Shown one piece after another: positions 8,182 to 17,441 of a stretch of DNA of 42,456 bases (its first letter is position 1; every line of letters begins with the position of its first letter). Position numbers and translations under genes: made by a program. The notes under the pieces are model-generated. The model worked only from the letters and a program-made list of their open reading frames with translations. It was not told the DNA's origin and did not search any database. Origin of the DNA: Flagellimonas abyssi (lineage in GTDB: Bacteria > Bacteroidota > Bacteroidia > Flavobacteriales > Flavobacteriaceae). The stretch is taken from assembly GCF_019457905.1 (NCBI RefSeq), contig NZ_JAHZSV010000040.1, forward strand, positions 1 to 42,456, given 5' to 3'.

Positions 8182-11100
8182 ATGAAATCAATAACTAACT
8201 TTTTAAGGAATGGATGCCATTTTTGGAGATTCTTTTCGGGGATTCCTTCAAATGAGCTGACAGTTGCTCCAGCAATGGTGGACTGCAAGAGGGGCTTTGT
8301 TATAAAAAGGTCTTATGCTACCGTGATTTTGCTGGCACTTTTCACATATTGTGGATTCGCACAGGAAATTAACGTTACCGGTAAGGTGACCGATGAACTG
8401 GGGCCCATATTTGGGGCCAATGTCCTTGTCAAGGGAACCACTAACGGAACCAGTACGGGTATGGAAGGCCAGTTTTCCCTTACCGCAAATGAAGGCGATG
8501 TACTTCTTGTATCTTATATTGGATATAAACCGCAAGAAATCATTGTTGAAGGCAATGCGCCATTAACCATAACACTTGAATCGGATACCTCCAATTTGGA
8601 CGAGGTTGTCGTAGTAGGGTATGGTACGGAAAAACGGGCAGATCTTACCGGGGCCATCAGTACCATCGATGAGACTGCCATTCAGGGAAAGCCTGTGAGC
8701 AATTCCTATCAGGCGTTACAAGGGGAGTCGCCAGGATTGATTATTCAAAATACAACATCTAGACCGGGCTCTGTGCCGCAGATAAACATTAGGGGTGTAA
8801 GTACCATTAATGGAAACACTCCCTTGATTGTGGTTGATGGTGTAATCGGTTCCCTGAATAATGTGAATCCCAACAATATTGAGAGCATAAGTGTTCTTAA
8901 AGACGCTGCCTCATCCGCCATTTATGGTTCCCGTGCGGCCAACGGTGTGATATTGGTGACCACTAAAAAAGGGAAGTCGGGAAAGCCTGTATTTCAATAC
9001 CAAGGATCTTATGGGGTGCAAACACCTACCAATTTTCCTGAATTTGCCTCTTCCTGGGAATACGCCACATTACGTAACGAAGCTTTGGTAAACTCTGGTT
9101 TTCAACCTGCGTTTACACCGGAACAAATCTTGGATTACAAAGAAAATGGTCCCAATGTATACTGGAACCGTGAGATTTACAAGGATATGGCACTGCAAAG
9201 TAGCCACAATCTGTCCATGAGTGGTGCAGAAAATGGTCTTAACTATTTGGTATCGCTCGGCTATGTGGACCAAGAAAGCATGTTCAAAGGTCCTGATTAT
9301 GGCTACCAACGATATAACGCCAGAATAAATTTGGAAAAGCAGGTCAATGATAAATTGAAGCTGGGCGGTCGTATGTCATTTGCCCGAAATGATATCAAGG
9401 ACAATGCATATTTTGAACAGTGGATCATTGAGCCCACCATGCGTATACCTCCCATTTATGACATTGTGGACGAAAATGGTGATTACACGCTTGTAAGTGG
9501 AAGTAATAGCAACCCTTTGGCCCAACTTGAGGTAGGGGGGACCACCAAATATCAGAATGATGAGTTTCTGGGCAATTTCAGTATAGAATATGAACCGGTC
9601 GAAAACTTAATATTAAAAGGTGTTTTGGGCGGTAACTTGACCAGCAATAAAACGCATCAATTTAGAAAAGCAATAGACTTTGCATACCCGGGTGGGGGAA
9701 ACAATGAAAATTCAGTAACCGATAATTATAATAGGTCCCTGTATTTAAATCCTTTCTTGACGGCTAGTTACAGCAAGGATTTTAATGAAAAGCATAGCTT
9801 CAACATGATGCTGGGAGCTTCGTCCGAAAGTTTCAAAAGTGAGTTTTTTGATGTTACGGGAATCGATATTCCTGGAAATGAGTTTGGGGTAATCAGCAAT
9901 GCCAGTGATATCCAAAGTGCCAATGGTTCTGGAAATGAATGGTCTATCCAATCCTTCTTTGGTAAAATTGGATATTCCTATGATAGTCGTTACCAAATCA
10001 ATGGTAATATTAGATACGATGGGTCGTCCAGATTTTCATCAAAGAATCGTTGGGGTGTCTTCCCCTCGATTTCCGCCGGATGGACCATAAGCAATGAGGC
10101 TTTTATGGAATCCGTTGATTTTATCTCTTTTGCAAAAGTTAGAGCTTCTTGGGGGCAGCTGGGTAATCAGGATATCAATGACCTTTATGGCTATCAAAGT
10201 TTGGTTAACATCAATAGTAATGTGTACAGTTTTGGTGGCGTGCCTGTTTCCGGATCTTATTACTCCGTAAGCAACAGTAATAGGACATGGGAGACATCAA
10301 CCATGAAAAACTTGGGTATAGACCTATCCTTGTTCAATAGAAGCTTTGACGTGACCGTTGAATTATTTGATAATCTCACAGAGGATATATTGCTCCAATT
10401 GCCAGTTCCAGGGACTTATGGTCTAGGACAGCCTTTCCAAAATGCCGGATCGGTACGAAATAGAGGTTGGGAGTTGAGTTTGGGTTATAGGTTCCAAACA
10501 GGGGAAGTTGACCATTCATTAAATATTAATGTTGCTGATAACAAGAATGAGGTCGAAGATCTCCGAGGTCGCGAGTTTATAAATGGTTTTGATGTCAATA
10601 CCATTTTACGGGAAGGATATTCCATCAATTCCTACTACGCGTTGAAGAGCGATGGTTTTTTTAACACAGATGAAGAAATCGCCAATAGCGCTACTCCGAT
10701 TTTTGTAAATGATGTAGATCCCGGGGATATTAAATATGTTGACCGCAATGGAGATGGACAAATCGATTATGACAACGACCGTTTTATCCTTGGCAACGAA
10801 TTTCCTCGATATACCTACGGTGCAACTTATGCCGCGAATTGGAACGGGTTTGACTTTTCAATCTTCGTTCAAGGTGTGGGACAGCGAAAACAATGGTTGC
10901 GGGGAGAGGTAATCGAGGCGTTCCATAACAGTAACGAAGGACCTGTGTTCAATCGCCATCTTGATCGTTGGACCCCACAAAACATGGATGCTTCATATCC
11001 AAGGCTTACAGTCGGTGCAGAATCGGTTAACAATGCAGCAAAATCTGATTTCTACATTTTTGATGCCCACTATCTTCGAATCAAGAACATTCAATTGGGG

Positions 11101-11289
11101 TATACCATACCTGATCTAGCGGTTGAGAAAATGGGACTGAGCAAAATCAGATTGTATCTCACCGGCTTGAACATAGCCACATTCAGTCCGTTGAACGCTA
11201 TTGGCGTAGACCCAGAGAATACAGGGGCAAGTGGAAGGGTATACCCAGTGTCCAGAATCTTCTCTTTGGGACTTGACATTAATTTCTAA
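8182..11289 (+). CDS. SusC/RagA-family TonB-dependent outer-membrane transporter
   Basis: A 1035-residue SusC-like barrel that imports oligosaccharides with its SusD partner. A hydrophobic stretch at 47-59 ends in FAQ, a likely signal-peptide cleavage site. A carboxypeptidase-regulatory-like domain follows (about 64-145, VTGKVTDELGPIFGANVLVKG), then the SusC plug (about 150-265, with LDEVVVVGYG, INIRGVSTI, LIVVDGV and VLKDAASSAIYGSRAANGVILVTTKKG), then the 22-strand barrel ending in a C-terminal aromatic (LGLDINF). The ATG at 8182 leaves an unusual 46-residue leader before the hydrophobic core; an ATG at 8275 would give a more ordinary signal peptide. SusD starts 10 bp after the stop. Context gives alpha-manno-oligosaccharides as the likely cargo. 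Confidence 0.95.
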   Translation: MKSITNFLRNGCHFWRFFSGIPSNELTVAPAMVDCKRGFVIKRSYATVILLALFTYCGFAQEINVTGKVTDELGPIFGANVLVKGTTNGTSTGMEGQFSLTANEGDVLLVSYIGYKPQEIIVEGNAPLTITLESDTSNLDEVVVVGYGTEKRADLTGAISTIDETAIQGKPVSNSYQALQGESPGLIIQNTTSRPGSVPQINIRGVSTINGNTPLIVVDGVIGSLNNVNPNNIESISVLKDAASSAIYGSRAANGVILVTTKKGKSGKPVFQYQGSYGVQTPTNFPEFASSWEYATLRNEALVNSGFQPAFTPEQILDYKENGPNVYWNREIYKDMALQSSHNLSMSGAENGLNYLVSLGYVDQESMFKGPDYGYQRYNARINLEKQVNDKLKLGGRMSFARNDIKDNAYFEQWIIEPTMRIPPIYDIVDENGDYTLVSGSNSNPLAQLEVGGTTKYQNDEFLGNFSIEYEPVENLILKGVLGGNLTSNKTHQFRKAIDFAYPGGGNNENSVTDNYNRSLYLNPFLTASYSKDFNEKHSFNMMLGASSESFKSEFFDVTGIDIPGNEFGVISNASDIQSANGSGNEWSIQSFFGKIGYSYDSRYQINGNIRYDGSSRFSSKNRWGVFPSISAGWTISNEAFMESVDFISFAKVRASWGQLGNQDINDLYGYQSLVNINSNVYSFGGVPVSGSYYSVSNSNRTWETSTMKNLGIDLSLFNRSFDVTVELFDNLTEDILLQLPVPGTYGLGQPFQNAGSVRNRGWELSLGYRFQTGEVDHSLNINVADNKNEVEDLRGREFINGFDVNTILREGYSINSYYALKSDGFFNTDEEIANSATPIFVNDVDPGDIKYVDRNGDGQIDYDNDRFILGNEFPRYTYGATYAANWNGFDFSIFVQGVGQRKQWLRGEVIEAFHNSNEGPVFNRHLDRWTPQNMDASYPRLTVGAESVNNAAKSDFYIFDAHYLRIKNIQLGYTIPDLAVEKMGLSKIRLYLTGLNIATFSPLNAIGVDPENTGASGRVYPVSRIFSLGLDINF

Positions 11290-11299
11290 AAAAAACATC

Positions 11300-12871
11300 A
11301 TGAAAAAAATATTTTTATTTCTAAGTGTCATATGGATATTTTCCGCATGTTCTTCAGATTTGGATCTATCCCCAATGGATTCGCAGAGCGAATTGAATTA
11401 TTGGGATACCGAGGAGGATGCGCAAATATTCCTGAACTCGATTTATGCTGATTTGATGTCAGCACAAGACTACCTATACTTCAACGCTCTTTCGGACGAC
11501 GCCTATACCAAGGCCATGGAAGAGTATCGTAATATTGCCAGCGGAAGTTACGGCACCGCAAATGGCGTAGTGGCAGGTGTGTGGTCCGGGAGATATGAAG
11601 CCATACGTAGAACCAATATATTTCTCAACAACATTAATGAGGTTGAGGAAATTACCGAAGACCAACGAACAGCTCTTACCGCTCAAGCGAGATTTATTAG
11701 AGCTTGGCACTACTTCAACCTAATAGAGCTGTATGGCGATGTCCCTCTTATTACGGATGAAATTAGTATAGAAGAGTCGCTTACCCTTGAACGGGACGAT
11801 AGCGGAACCATTTTGACTTTCATTTATGATGAACTTACTACTGCCATTAACGGTCTTCCAAGCAACTATCCTGCCGATCAAAGTGGTAGAATAACCAAAG
11901 ATGCGGCAATAGCATTCAAATCCAGGGTTCACCTGTACAATGGAGAGTATGAAATGGCGGCAACATTGGCCGAAGGGCTGTTGGGTGATTATTCGTTATT
12001 TCCCAGCTATGCTGACCTTTTTAAAACGGAAAATGAATCAGCCAACGAAATTTTATTTAGCCTTCAGTACATCCCTACATTTAGGGAACACAACAATCAA
12101 TATTCATTGATACCGCCGAGTTTGGGCGGTTATGCCAATTTTTCTCCTTTGCAAGAACTGGTGGATGCTTATCCAACCATCAATGGATACGGTATTGATG
12201 AGCCAGAAGCAAATTATGATGAGAACAATCCATATCAAAATCGTGATCCAAGATTGTCCGCGACAATTATCCATGATGAATACACTATGAAAGATTTTGA
12301 AGGCAATGATATAGTAATAGGAACTTCCCCGGGTGATGAACCAGATGGACTGAACTATTCATCTAATAGTACGCCCACCGGATATTATGTGCACAAGTTC
12401 TACGACCCAATGGCCCGGAACCAAGTAAATTCAGGTCTTAACCTAATTTTGATTCGGTATGCCGAAGTACTATTGAATTTAGCTGAAGCAAAAATAGAGT
12501 TGGGAACATTCAGTCAGGCCGATTGGGATGCTACCATTGGGGCCATAAGAGCGAGGGCCGGACTTCAAGGGGATGCACTTGTGTTTCCAGGGAGTGACCA
12601 AAACCTGTTAAGGGAAATCGTAAGGAACGAAAGAAGAATAGAACTGGCATTTGAAGCCGGACATCGATTTTTTGATATCAGAAGATGGGAAATTGCCGAA
12701 GAGGTGCTCAACGGTTGGGCCCAAGGTATTAAAACGGACGACAGCATTGTGGACGATGGATACATTAGAGTGGATGAGAGAAGCTTTGATCCCGCAAAAC
12801 ATTATTTATGGCCCATTCCTCTTAGTGAGAGAGATATAAATGACAATCTAACCCAAAACCCTAATTGGTAA
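11300..12871 (+). CDS. SusD/RagB-family glycan-binding lipoprotein
   Basis: Outer-membrane surface lipoprotein that forms the lid on the SusC barrel and captures glycan. The ATG at 11300 begins a classical lipoprotein signal, MKKIFLFLSVIWIFSAC; the open frame runs further upstream (to 11231) but overlaps SusC. The 523-residue protein has the SusD TPR-rich fold with family hallmarks: LNYWDTEEDAQIFLNSIY near the N-terminus, ARFIRAWHYFNLIELYGDVPLIT, and a C-terminal RNERRIELAFEAGHRFFDIRRW followed by HYLWPIPLSERDINDN and LTQNPNW. It lies 10 bp after SusC, and its stop codon overlaps the next ATG by one base, so coupled translation is likely. Confidence 0.95.
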   Translation: MKKIFLFLSVIWIFSACSSDLDLSPMDSQSELNYWDTEEDAQIFLNSIYADLMSAQDYLYFNALSDDAYTKAMEEYRNIASGSYGTANGVVAGVWSGRYEAIRRTNIFLNNINEVEEITEDQRTALTAQARFIRAWHYFNLIELYGDVPLITDEISIEESLTLERDDSGTILTFIYDELTTAINGLPSNYPADQSGRITKDAAIAFKSRVHLYNGEYEMAATLAEGLLGDYSLFPSYADLFKTENESANEILFSLQYIPTFREHNNQYSLIPPSLGGYANFSPLQELVDAYPTINGYGIDEPEANYDENNPYQNRDPRLSATIIHDEYTMKDFEGNDIVIGTSPGDEPDGLNYSSNSTPTGYYVHKFYDPMARNQVNSGLNLILIRYAEVLLNLAEAKIELGTFSQADWDATIGAIRARAGLQGDALVFPGSDQNLLREIVRNERRIELAFEAGHRFFDIRRWEIAEEVLNGWAQGIKTDDSIVDDGYIRVDERSFDPAKHYLWPIPLSERDINDNLTQNPNW

Positions 12872-14106
12872 TGAAAACAATACTAAAGTCACTTTTGACA
12901 TTGATGGTTTTATCCATGACATTGATTTCATGTGATAATGACGATTACACTTTAGACCCTGAAATTGCACTAACGGGTTCCTTGGAAAGCCCAAGCAATA
13001 GCGAGACTATTGAGATAGACCTTGAGAATGGTGAAAATATCATTTTTTCTTGGACACCGGCACAGGCCAATGATGGTGGTACCATATTATACACCATAAA
13101 GTTCGATAGACCTGGTGAGGATTTTAGCGACCCATTATATACATCGCCATCCGATAATGGTGGTGGCGCCACTACCTTTACCATGAGTAACTCGCGGTTG
13201 AACATCATTGCGGCCGAAGCAGGTATCCAACAATTGGAAACAGGTGATGTGGCATGGACGGTCGAAGCTTCGAGCAGCTATTTCAGGGAAAATTTCGCGG
13301 AGCCTGCTACGTTAAGTTTGATGAGACCTGAAGGACTGGCGATATTTCCGGAATATATGTACGTATACGGTTCTGCTACCGAAGCATCCGATATTCCCAA
13401 TGCAGTGGCCTTCAAGCAGATTTCCAATCAATTGCCCAATGATAATTTTCAACCTGGCGTTTTTGAATCGGTAACCCGACTTTCTCCAGGCGAATTTTAT
13501 ATCGTCAATGGAAACAATGCTTCTGCTGAAGACCTGACCCATTATTATATCAATTCGGAAGGAAAGATAAGATCAGGGGATGATCCTACTACTTTTGATA
13601 TGGAAGAGGGTGTGTACAGGGTACGCATGGATTTGGCCAAAGCCACTATTTCCTTTGTCGAAATTTCTAACATTCAATTATATATTTTGGCCAATCAAGC
13701 GGTTAAGGCAGACCTTCAATACATAGGAAATCATACTTTTGAAGCTACCAATGCCTATTTTGAATTCTTGACGCCTGAATCCCCCGATGCACCGGATTGG
13801 TTAGGTTGGGAGGAAGAACGATACAGATATCAATTTCAACTGGGAGATGGACAGGTTTCCTATCTGGGAAGTATGCACAACGAAGCAATGAACGGCTCTT
13901 TGGTTCCTGGGCTTGAAGGATACAATGGACGACCCAACGGAGGCGAACCGGAATATTACAATAATGTGTATTTCTTGGGACCAGAGGCAGCCTATTGGCA
14001 AGGAGCCTGGAAATTTCCAGATGCCTTGAACGGTGCAAACTTTACCGTCAGGGTAGTGTTTGATCCCAAGGCTGAAAATTATTACCAAGAATTAATACAA
14101 GAATAA
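12871..14106 (+). CDS. SusE/SusF-family outer-membrane glycan-binding lipoprotein
   Basis: A surface lipoprotein thought to help hold glycan at the cell surface. It starts at 12871 in a TAATG overlap with SusD. The signal ends in lipobox LISC, followed directly by the acidic stretch DNDDYTLDPE, similar to lipoprotein export signals that send proteins to the cell surface in this phylum. Residues about 25-150 match the SusE N-terminal domain (TGSLESPSNSETIEIDL, IFSWTPAQANDGGTILYTIKFD, VAWTVEASSSYF). The rest forms repeated beta-sandwich segments (MYVYGSATEASDIP, LYILANQAVKADLQY), typical of SusE/SusF starch-binding-like domains, ending in FTVRVVFDPKAENYYQELIQ. Ligand is not readable; mannan is inferred from context. 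Confidence 0.85.
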   Translation: MKTILKSLLTLMVLSMTLISCDNDDYTLDPEIALTGSLESPSNSETIEIDLENGENIIFSWTPAQANDGGTILYTIKFDRPGEDFSDPLYTSPSDNGGGATTFTMSNSRLNIIAAEAGIQQLETGDVAWTVEASSSYFRENFAEPATLSLMRPEGLAIFPEYMYVYGSATEASDIPNAVAFKQISNQLPNDNFQPGVFESVTRLSPGEFYIVNGNNASAEDLTHYYINSEGKIRSGDDPTTFDMEEGVYRVRMDLAKATISFVEISNIQLYILANQAVKADLQYIGNHTFEATNAYFEFLTPESPDAPDWLGWEEERYRYQFQLGDGQVSYLGSMHNEAMNGSLVPGLEGYNGRPNGGEPEYYNNVYFLGPEAAYWQGAWKFPDALNGANFTVRVVFDPKAENYYQELIQE

Positions 14107-14115
14107 TTACAGAAT

Positions 14116-15327
14116 ATGATAAGTTCAAAAATCACATTTTTTTGTTCCCTGTTGTTTTTATGGGGGGTCAGTTGTAGCAGCGACCCCTCCATCGAGGATC
14201 AGTTGGAAGAAGGAAACGAAGAAACTGAAAACCCGGTTCCTGAAGAAGAGGAATCCTTGAGCCATAAAGAAAAGGCCAAGGCCGTTTATGATATGATCCA
14301 ATCGCTTTATAAGAAAGAAAATCTATATAAAGAAAATTTCCCGTCACAATCAGGAGATCCTTCTTATAGCTACTTATGGCCCTATGTGGGAATGCTCACG
14401 GCAGGCAATGTGCTTTATGAGCTTGGGTACGACAGGTCTATTTTGGACAAGGAGTTTTCCGGCCTAGAGGCCTATTATGATGACAGAAGTGTTCTACCCA
14501 CTTACCAAGCAGCTCCAGTGACCGAGGGGCAGACCGATCATTATTATGATGATAGTGCCATTGTGGCCATGGAACTCATCAAAGCTTACGAGCTTACGGG
14601 GGATGCCTTTTATTTGAACAGGGCCAAGACCGTTACAGAATTTATCATGTCCGGTGAAGATTCCCGAATGGGAGGAGGATTGTACTGGTTTGAGGGGGAA
14701 TCCACCAATTGTACAGATGGCCCCAATTGTATGAAAGCGGCCAATACAAGTGCATATGCGGCCTATGTAACCAGCAAAATGTACCAGTTGACCAATGAGT
14801 CACAGTACAGAACTTTTGCAGAACGGGTGTACGAGTGGAACTATAACACCTTAAGGGATCCCAGCGATAATCTATATTGGAACGATATCAATATAGGAAC
14901 AGAGCAAATAAATACTACAAAGTGGACTTACAATGCAGCCTTGATGATCATGGCAGGGGTAAACCTCTATGAAATATCCGATGATCAGGAATACTTGATC
15001 GAAGCCATTTCCACGGCACGGTCTGCCTATTCCAAGTTTACAAGCGTCATCAATGGGCAAATATTTTATCAAACCCACGATTCTTGGTTCAATGTAGAGC
15101 TATTGTCCGCTTTTGTACAATTATCCGCATACGATTCCAAGACGGATGAATACATAGACGTTTTCATTAAAAACATGGATTATGCTTGGGATAATGCAAG
15201 AAATGCCGAAGAACAGTTTTTTGAAGACTGGTCAGGTAATAGCGAAGGCCGTTACTATTGGCTACTTCATCAAGCAGCTTTGATAGAAGCTTACGGCGTG
15301 GTGGCCTTATATGAAAATGAATCATAA
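14116..15327 (+). CDS. GH76 family endo-alpha-1,6-mannanase, lipoprotein
   Basis: A 403-residue lipoprotein of GH76, a family of retaining endo-alpha-1,6-mannanases that cut the backbone of alpha-mannan. The signal (SSKITFFCSLLFLWGVSC) is followed by a very acidic linker at about 22-48, suggesting export to the cell surface. The (alpha/alpha)6-barrel follows: LWPYVGMLTAGNVLYELG, the catalytic double aspartate in YYDDSAIVAMELI (Asp145-Asp146), KWTYNAALMIMAGVNLYE and YYWLLHQAALIEAYG. The gene lies 9 bp after SusE and 51 bp before the ROK kinase. A surface endo-mannanase beside SusCDE is the expected first step, making fragments small enough to import. GH76 also includes transglycosylases in fungi, unlikely here. 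Confidence 0.9.
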   Translation: MISSKITFFCSLLFLWGVSCSSDPSIEDQLEEGNEETENPVPEEEESLSHKEKAKAVYDMIQSLYKKENLYKENFPSQSGDPSYSYLWPYVGMLTAGNVLYELGYDRSILDKEFSGLEAYYDDRSVLPTYQAAPVTEGQTDHYYDDSAIVAMELIKAYELTGDAFYLNRAKTVTEFIMSGEDSRMGGGLYWFEGESTNCTDGPNCMKAANTSAYAAYVTSKMYQLTNESQYRTFAERVYEWNYNTLRDPSDNLYWNDINIGTEQINTTKWTYNAALMIMAGVNLYEISDDQEYLIEAISTARSAYSKFTSVINGQIFYQTHDSWFNVELLSAFVQLSAYDSKTDEYIDVFIKNMDYAWDNARNAEEQFFEDWSGNSEGRYYWLLHQAALIEAYGVVALYENES

Positions 15328-15378
15328 ATGGATGTTGATCGGAAAAACTGTTTTTCCAATAATTGAATAAAGGAATAG

Positions 15379-16290
15379 ATGTTCAGTATAGGAGTTGATA
15401 TAGGAGGAAGTCATATTTCATCTTGTGCGTATAGCCATGAGAACAAAACCCTATGTAGGGAAACGTTTTCTTATAAGAAGATAAACTCCCAAGGCACAAA
15501 AGAAGAAATATTGACCGGATGGGTAGATGCATTGGAGACCACCATTCAAGGTCTGGGCAAACCAATAAGTGGCATAGGAGTGGCCATGCCCGGTCCGTTT
15601 GATTATTATAATGGAATTAGCAAAATCACCGATGTTGAAAAACTTCAATCCTTGTACGATGTCAATCTCCGTTTGGAATTGGCCGATAGGCTTAAGGTAC
15701 TGCCCTCCCAGATACGATTTATAAACGATGCGACCGCATTCTCCGTTGCCGAGGCATTGATAGGTAAAGCATCAAAATATAAAAAAGCAATTGCGATAAC
15801 ATTGGGCACGGGGTTGGGATCTAGTTTTTTGTTGAACGGCAAGCCCATCATAAAGGATAAACAAGTTCCCGAAGGAGGTTTTCTTTACAATCAATATTAT
15901 CAAAACGTGTTCGCAGACGATCTTTTCTCCACAAGGGGAATTATCAATGCTTTTGAAGAAGAAACGGGTAGGAGACTAAAAAATGTAAAGGAACTTTGCG
16001 AATTGGTTGATGTAGACCCCAATGCCCGTAAAGTATTTAACGATTTTGGAATCCGACTGGCCGATTTTATCAACCCTTATATTGAGGAATTTGAAGCCGA
16101 TGTTTTGGTCTTTGGAGGTAACATTTCCAAAGCCTTTGAATTCTTTGGCCCTGCATTAAAAGATGCATTGAAAGGGGTTGATGAGATTTATGTGTCAGAA
16201 TTTGGAGAGGAAGCAGCGATTATGGGAAGTGCCCTTTTGTTGGATGAACATTATTATGCTGGGATATCCGAAACCTTAAAATTGATGTAA
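15379..16290 (+). CDS. ROK-family sugar kinase (probable mannokinase)
   Basis: Cytoplasmic 303-residue ROK kinase. The N-terminal ATP-binding loop GVDIGGSH (5-12), GIGVAMPGPFD, the catalytic Asp117 in FINDATAFSVAEA, and the phosphate-binding TLGTGLGSSF are all visible. The usual ROK zinc motif CxCGxxGCxE is missing; its place holds PEGGFLYNQYYQNVFADDLFS. Sitting between GH76 and a sugar porter, in the operon of a mannose-6-phosphate isomerase, its most likely substrate is mannose, giving mannose-6-phosphate. Glucose, fructose or N-acetylmannosamine cannot be excluded. Its stop codon overlaps the MFS start by one base. Confidence 0.88.
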   Translation: MFSIGVDIGGSHISSCAYSHENKTLCRETFSYKKINSQGTKEEILTGWVDALETTIQGLGKPISGIGVAMPGPFDYYNGISKITDVEKLQSLYDVNLRLELADRLKVLPSQIRFINDATAFSVAEALIGKASKYKKAIAITLGTGLGSSFLLNGKPIIKDKQVPEGGFLYNQYYQNVFADDLFSTRGIINAFEEETGRRLKNVKELCELVDVDPNARKVFNDFGIRLADFINPYIEEFEADVLVFGGNISKAFEFFGPALKDALKGVDEIYVSEFGEEAAIMGSALLLDEHYYAGISETLKLM

Positions 16291-17441
16291 TGGATACAAA
16301 AAAGATGAATTTTAAGGTAGTGTTTCCTGTACTCTTGTGCTACATCGTTATGGGGTTTGTGGACATTGTTGGGGTGTCCACTGGTTTTGCACGACGTGAT
16401 TTTAATCTTTCACCGGAAATGGCACAGTTGATTCCCTCTATGGTATTCGTATGGTTTTTTTTCCTATCCATACCTGTAGGTGTGTTACAACATAATTTAG
16501 GCAAGCGCAAAGTATTGCTCTTTGGTATACTTTTTACCACAGTGGGCATGTTTTTGCCATTTGTATATTATTCATATGCAATACTATTGGTCTGCTTTGT
16601 ATTACTGGGAATAGGAAACACCATTATTCAAGTTTCTTCAAACCCATTGCTGCAGGATGTAGTGGCCAAGGACCGTTTTTCCAGCTTCATGAGCCTGTCC
16701 CAATTCATAAAGGCCATTAGTTCACTTGTTGGCCCTTTGATAGTGACCTTTGCCGTATCTCAGTATGGCGATTGGAAACTTGTGTTTTTAGTATACGGCA
16801 TTGCTTCTTCAATTGCAGGGCTTTGGTTGATGCTGACCCCTGTTGAAGAATCATTTTCCGATGAAAGGGCCACCTTTGGTTCGGCACTCAAATTATTGAA
16901 GAATCCATTTATTGCCGCCATGGTACTCGCTATTTTCTTGATTGTAGGGCTTGATGTAGGCATGAACACCAACATTCAAAATCTTCTTACGTCCCAGTTT
17001 GGGATAAGCTTGGAACAGGCATCCATAGGGATAAGCATCTATTTTACGGCATTGATGATAACCCGGTTTTTAGGCGCACTCCTATTGTCTAAAATTGATA
17101 ATCTTAAGTTTTTGTACTGGTCGTCCTTACTGACCATTCTGCTACTTGTAGTCCTAGTCTTTTCAACATCAAGCCTGATGGCTCAAGTAGTTATTTTTCT
17201 GATTGGTCTGACCTCAGGGAACCTTTTTCCATTGATTTTTTCACTTACGGTAAACAGGTTTCCCGAACGTGCCAACGAAATCTCCGGATTGATGATCATG
17301 GCAGTTGTGGGAGGAGCGGTTATACCACCGATCATGGGATTGATCAATAAATCCTTTGGTGTTCAATTGAGTTTTGTAGTGCTCGTATTGTCTGCACTAT
17401 ATGTTTTTGTTACATATTATATTATTAAAAAAAGAGGTTAA
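16290..17441 (+). CDS. MFS sugar permease (FucP/GlcP-like)
   Basis: Inner-membrane major facilitator protein of 383 residues with about twelve hydrophobic helices (for example FPVLLCYIVMGFVDIVGVS, VLLVCFVLLGIGNTIIQVSSNPLLQ, FIAAMVLAIFLIVGLDVGMNT). The segments FVDIVGVSTGF, GNTIIQVSSNPLLQDV and GLTSGNLFPLIFSL resemble the fucose/glucose:proton symporter branch. It starts in a TAATG overlap with the ROK gene and its stop abuts the GH92 start with no spacer. Probable role: bring mannose released in the periplasm into the cytoplasm for the adjacent kinase. Slightly shorter than typical FucP (about 430). Confidence 0.88.
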   Translation: MDTKKMNFKVVFPVLLCYIVMGFVDIVGVSTGFARRDFNLSPEMAQLIPSMVFVWFFFLSIPVGVLQHNLGKRKVLLFGILFTTVGMFLPFVYYSYAILLVCFVLLGIGNTIIQVSSNPLLQDVVAKDRFSSFMSLSQFIKAISSLVGPLIVTFAVSQYGDWKLVFLVYGIASSIAGLWLMLTPVEESFSDERATFGSALKLLKNPFIAAMVLAIFLIVGLDVGMNTNIQNLLTSQFGISLEQASIGISIYFTALMITRFLGALLLSKIDNLKFLYWSSLLTILLLVVLVFSTSSLMAQVVIFLIGLTSGNLFPLIFSLTVNRFPERANEISGLMIMAVVGGAVIPPIMGLINKSFGVQLSFVVLVLSALYVFVTYYIIKKRG

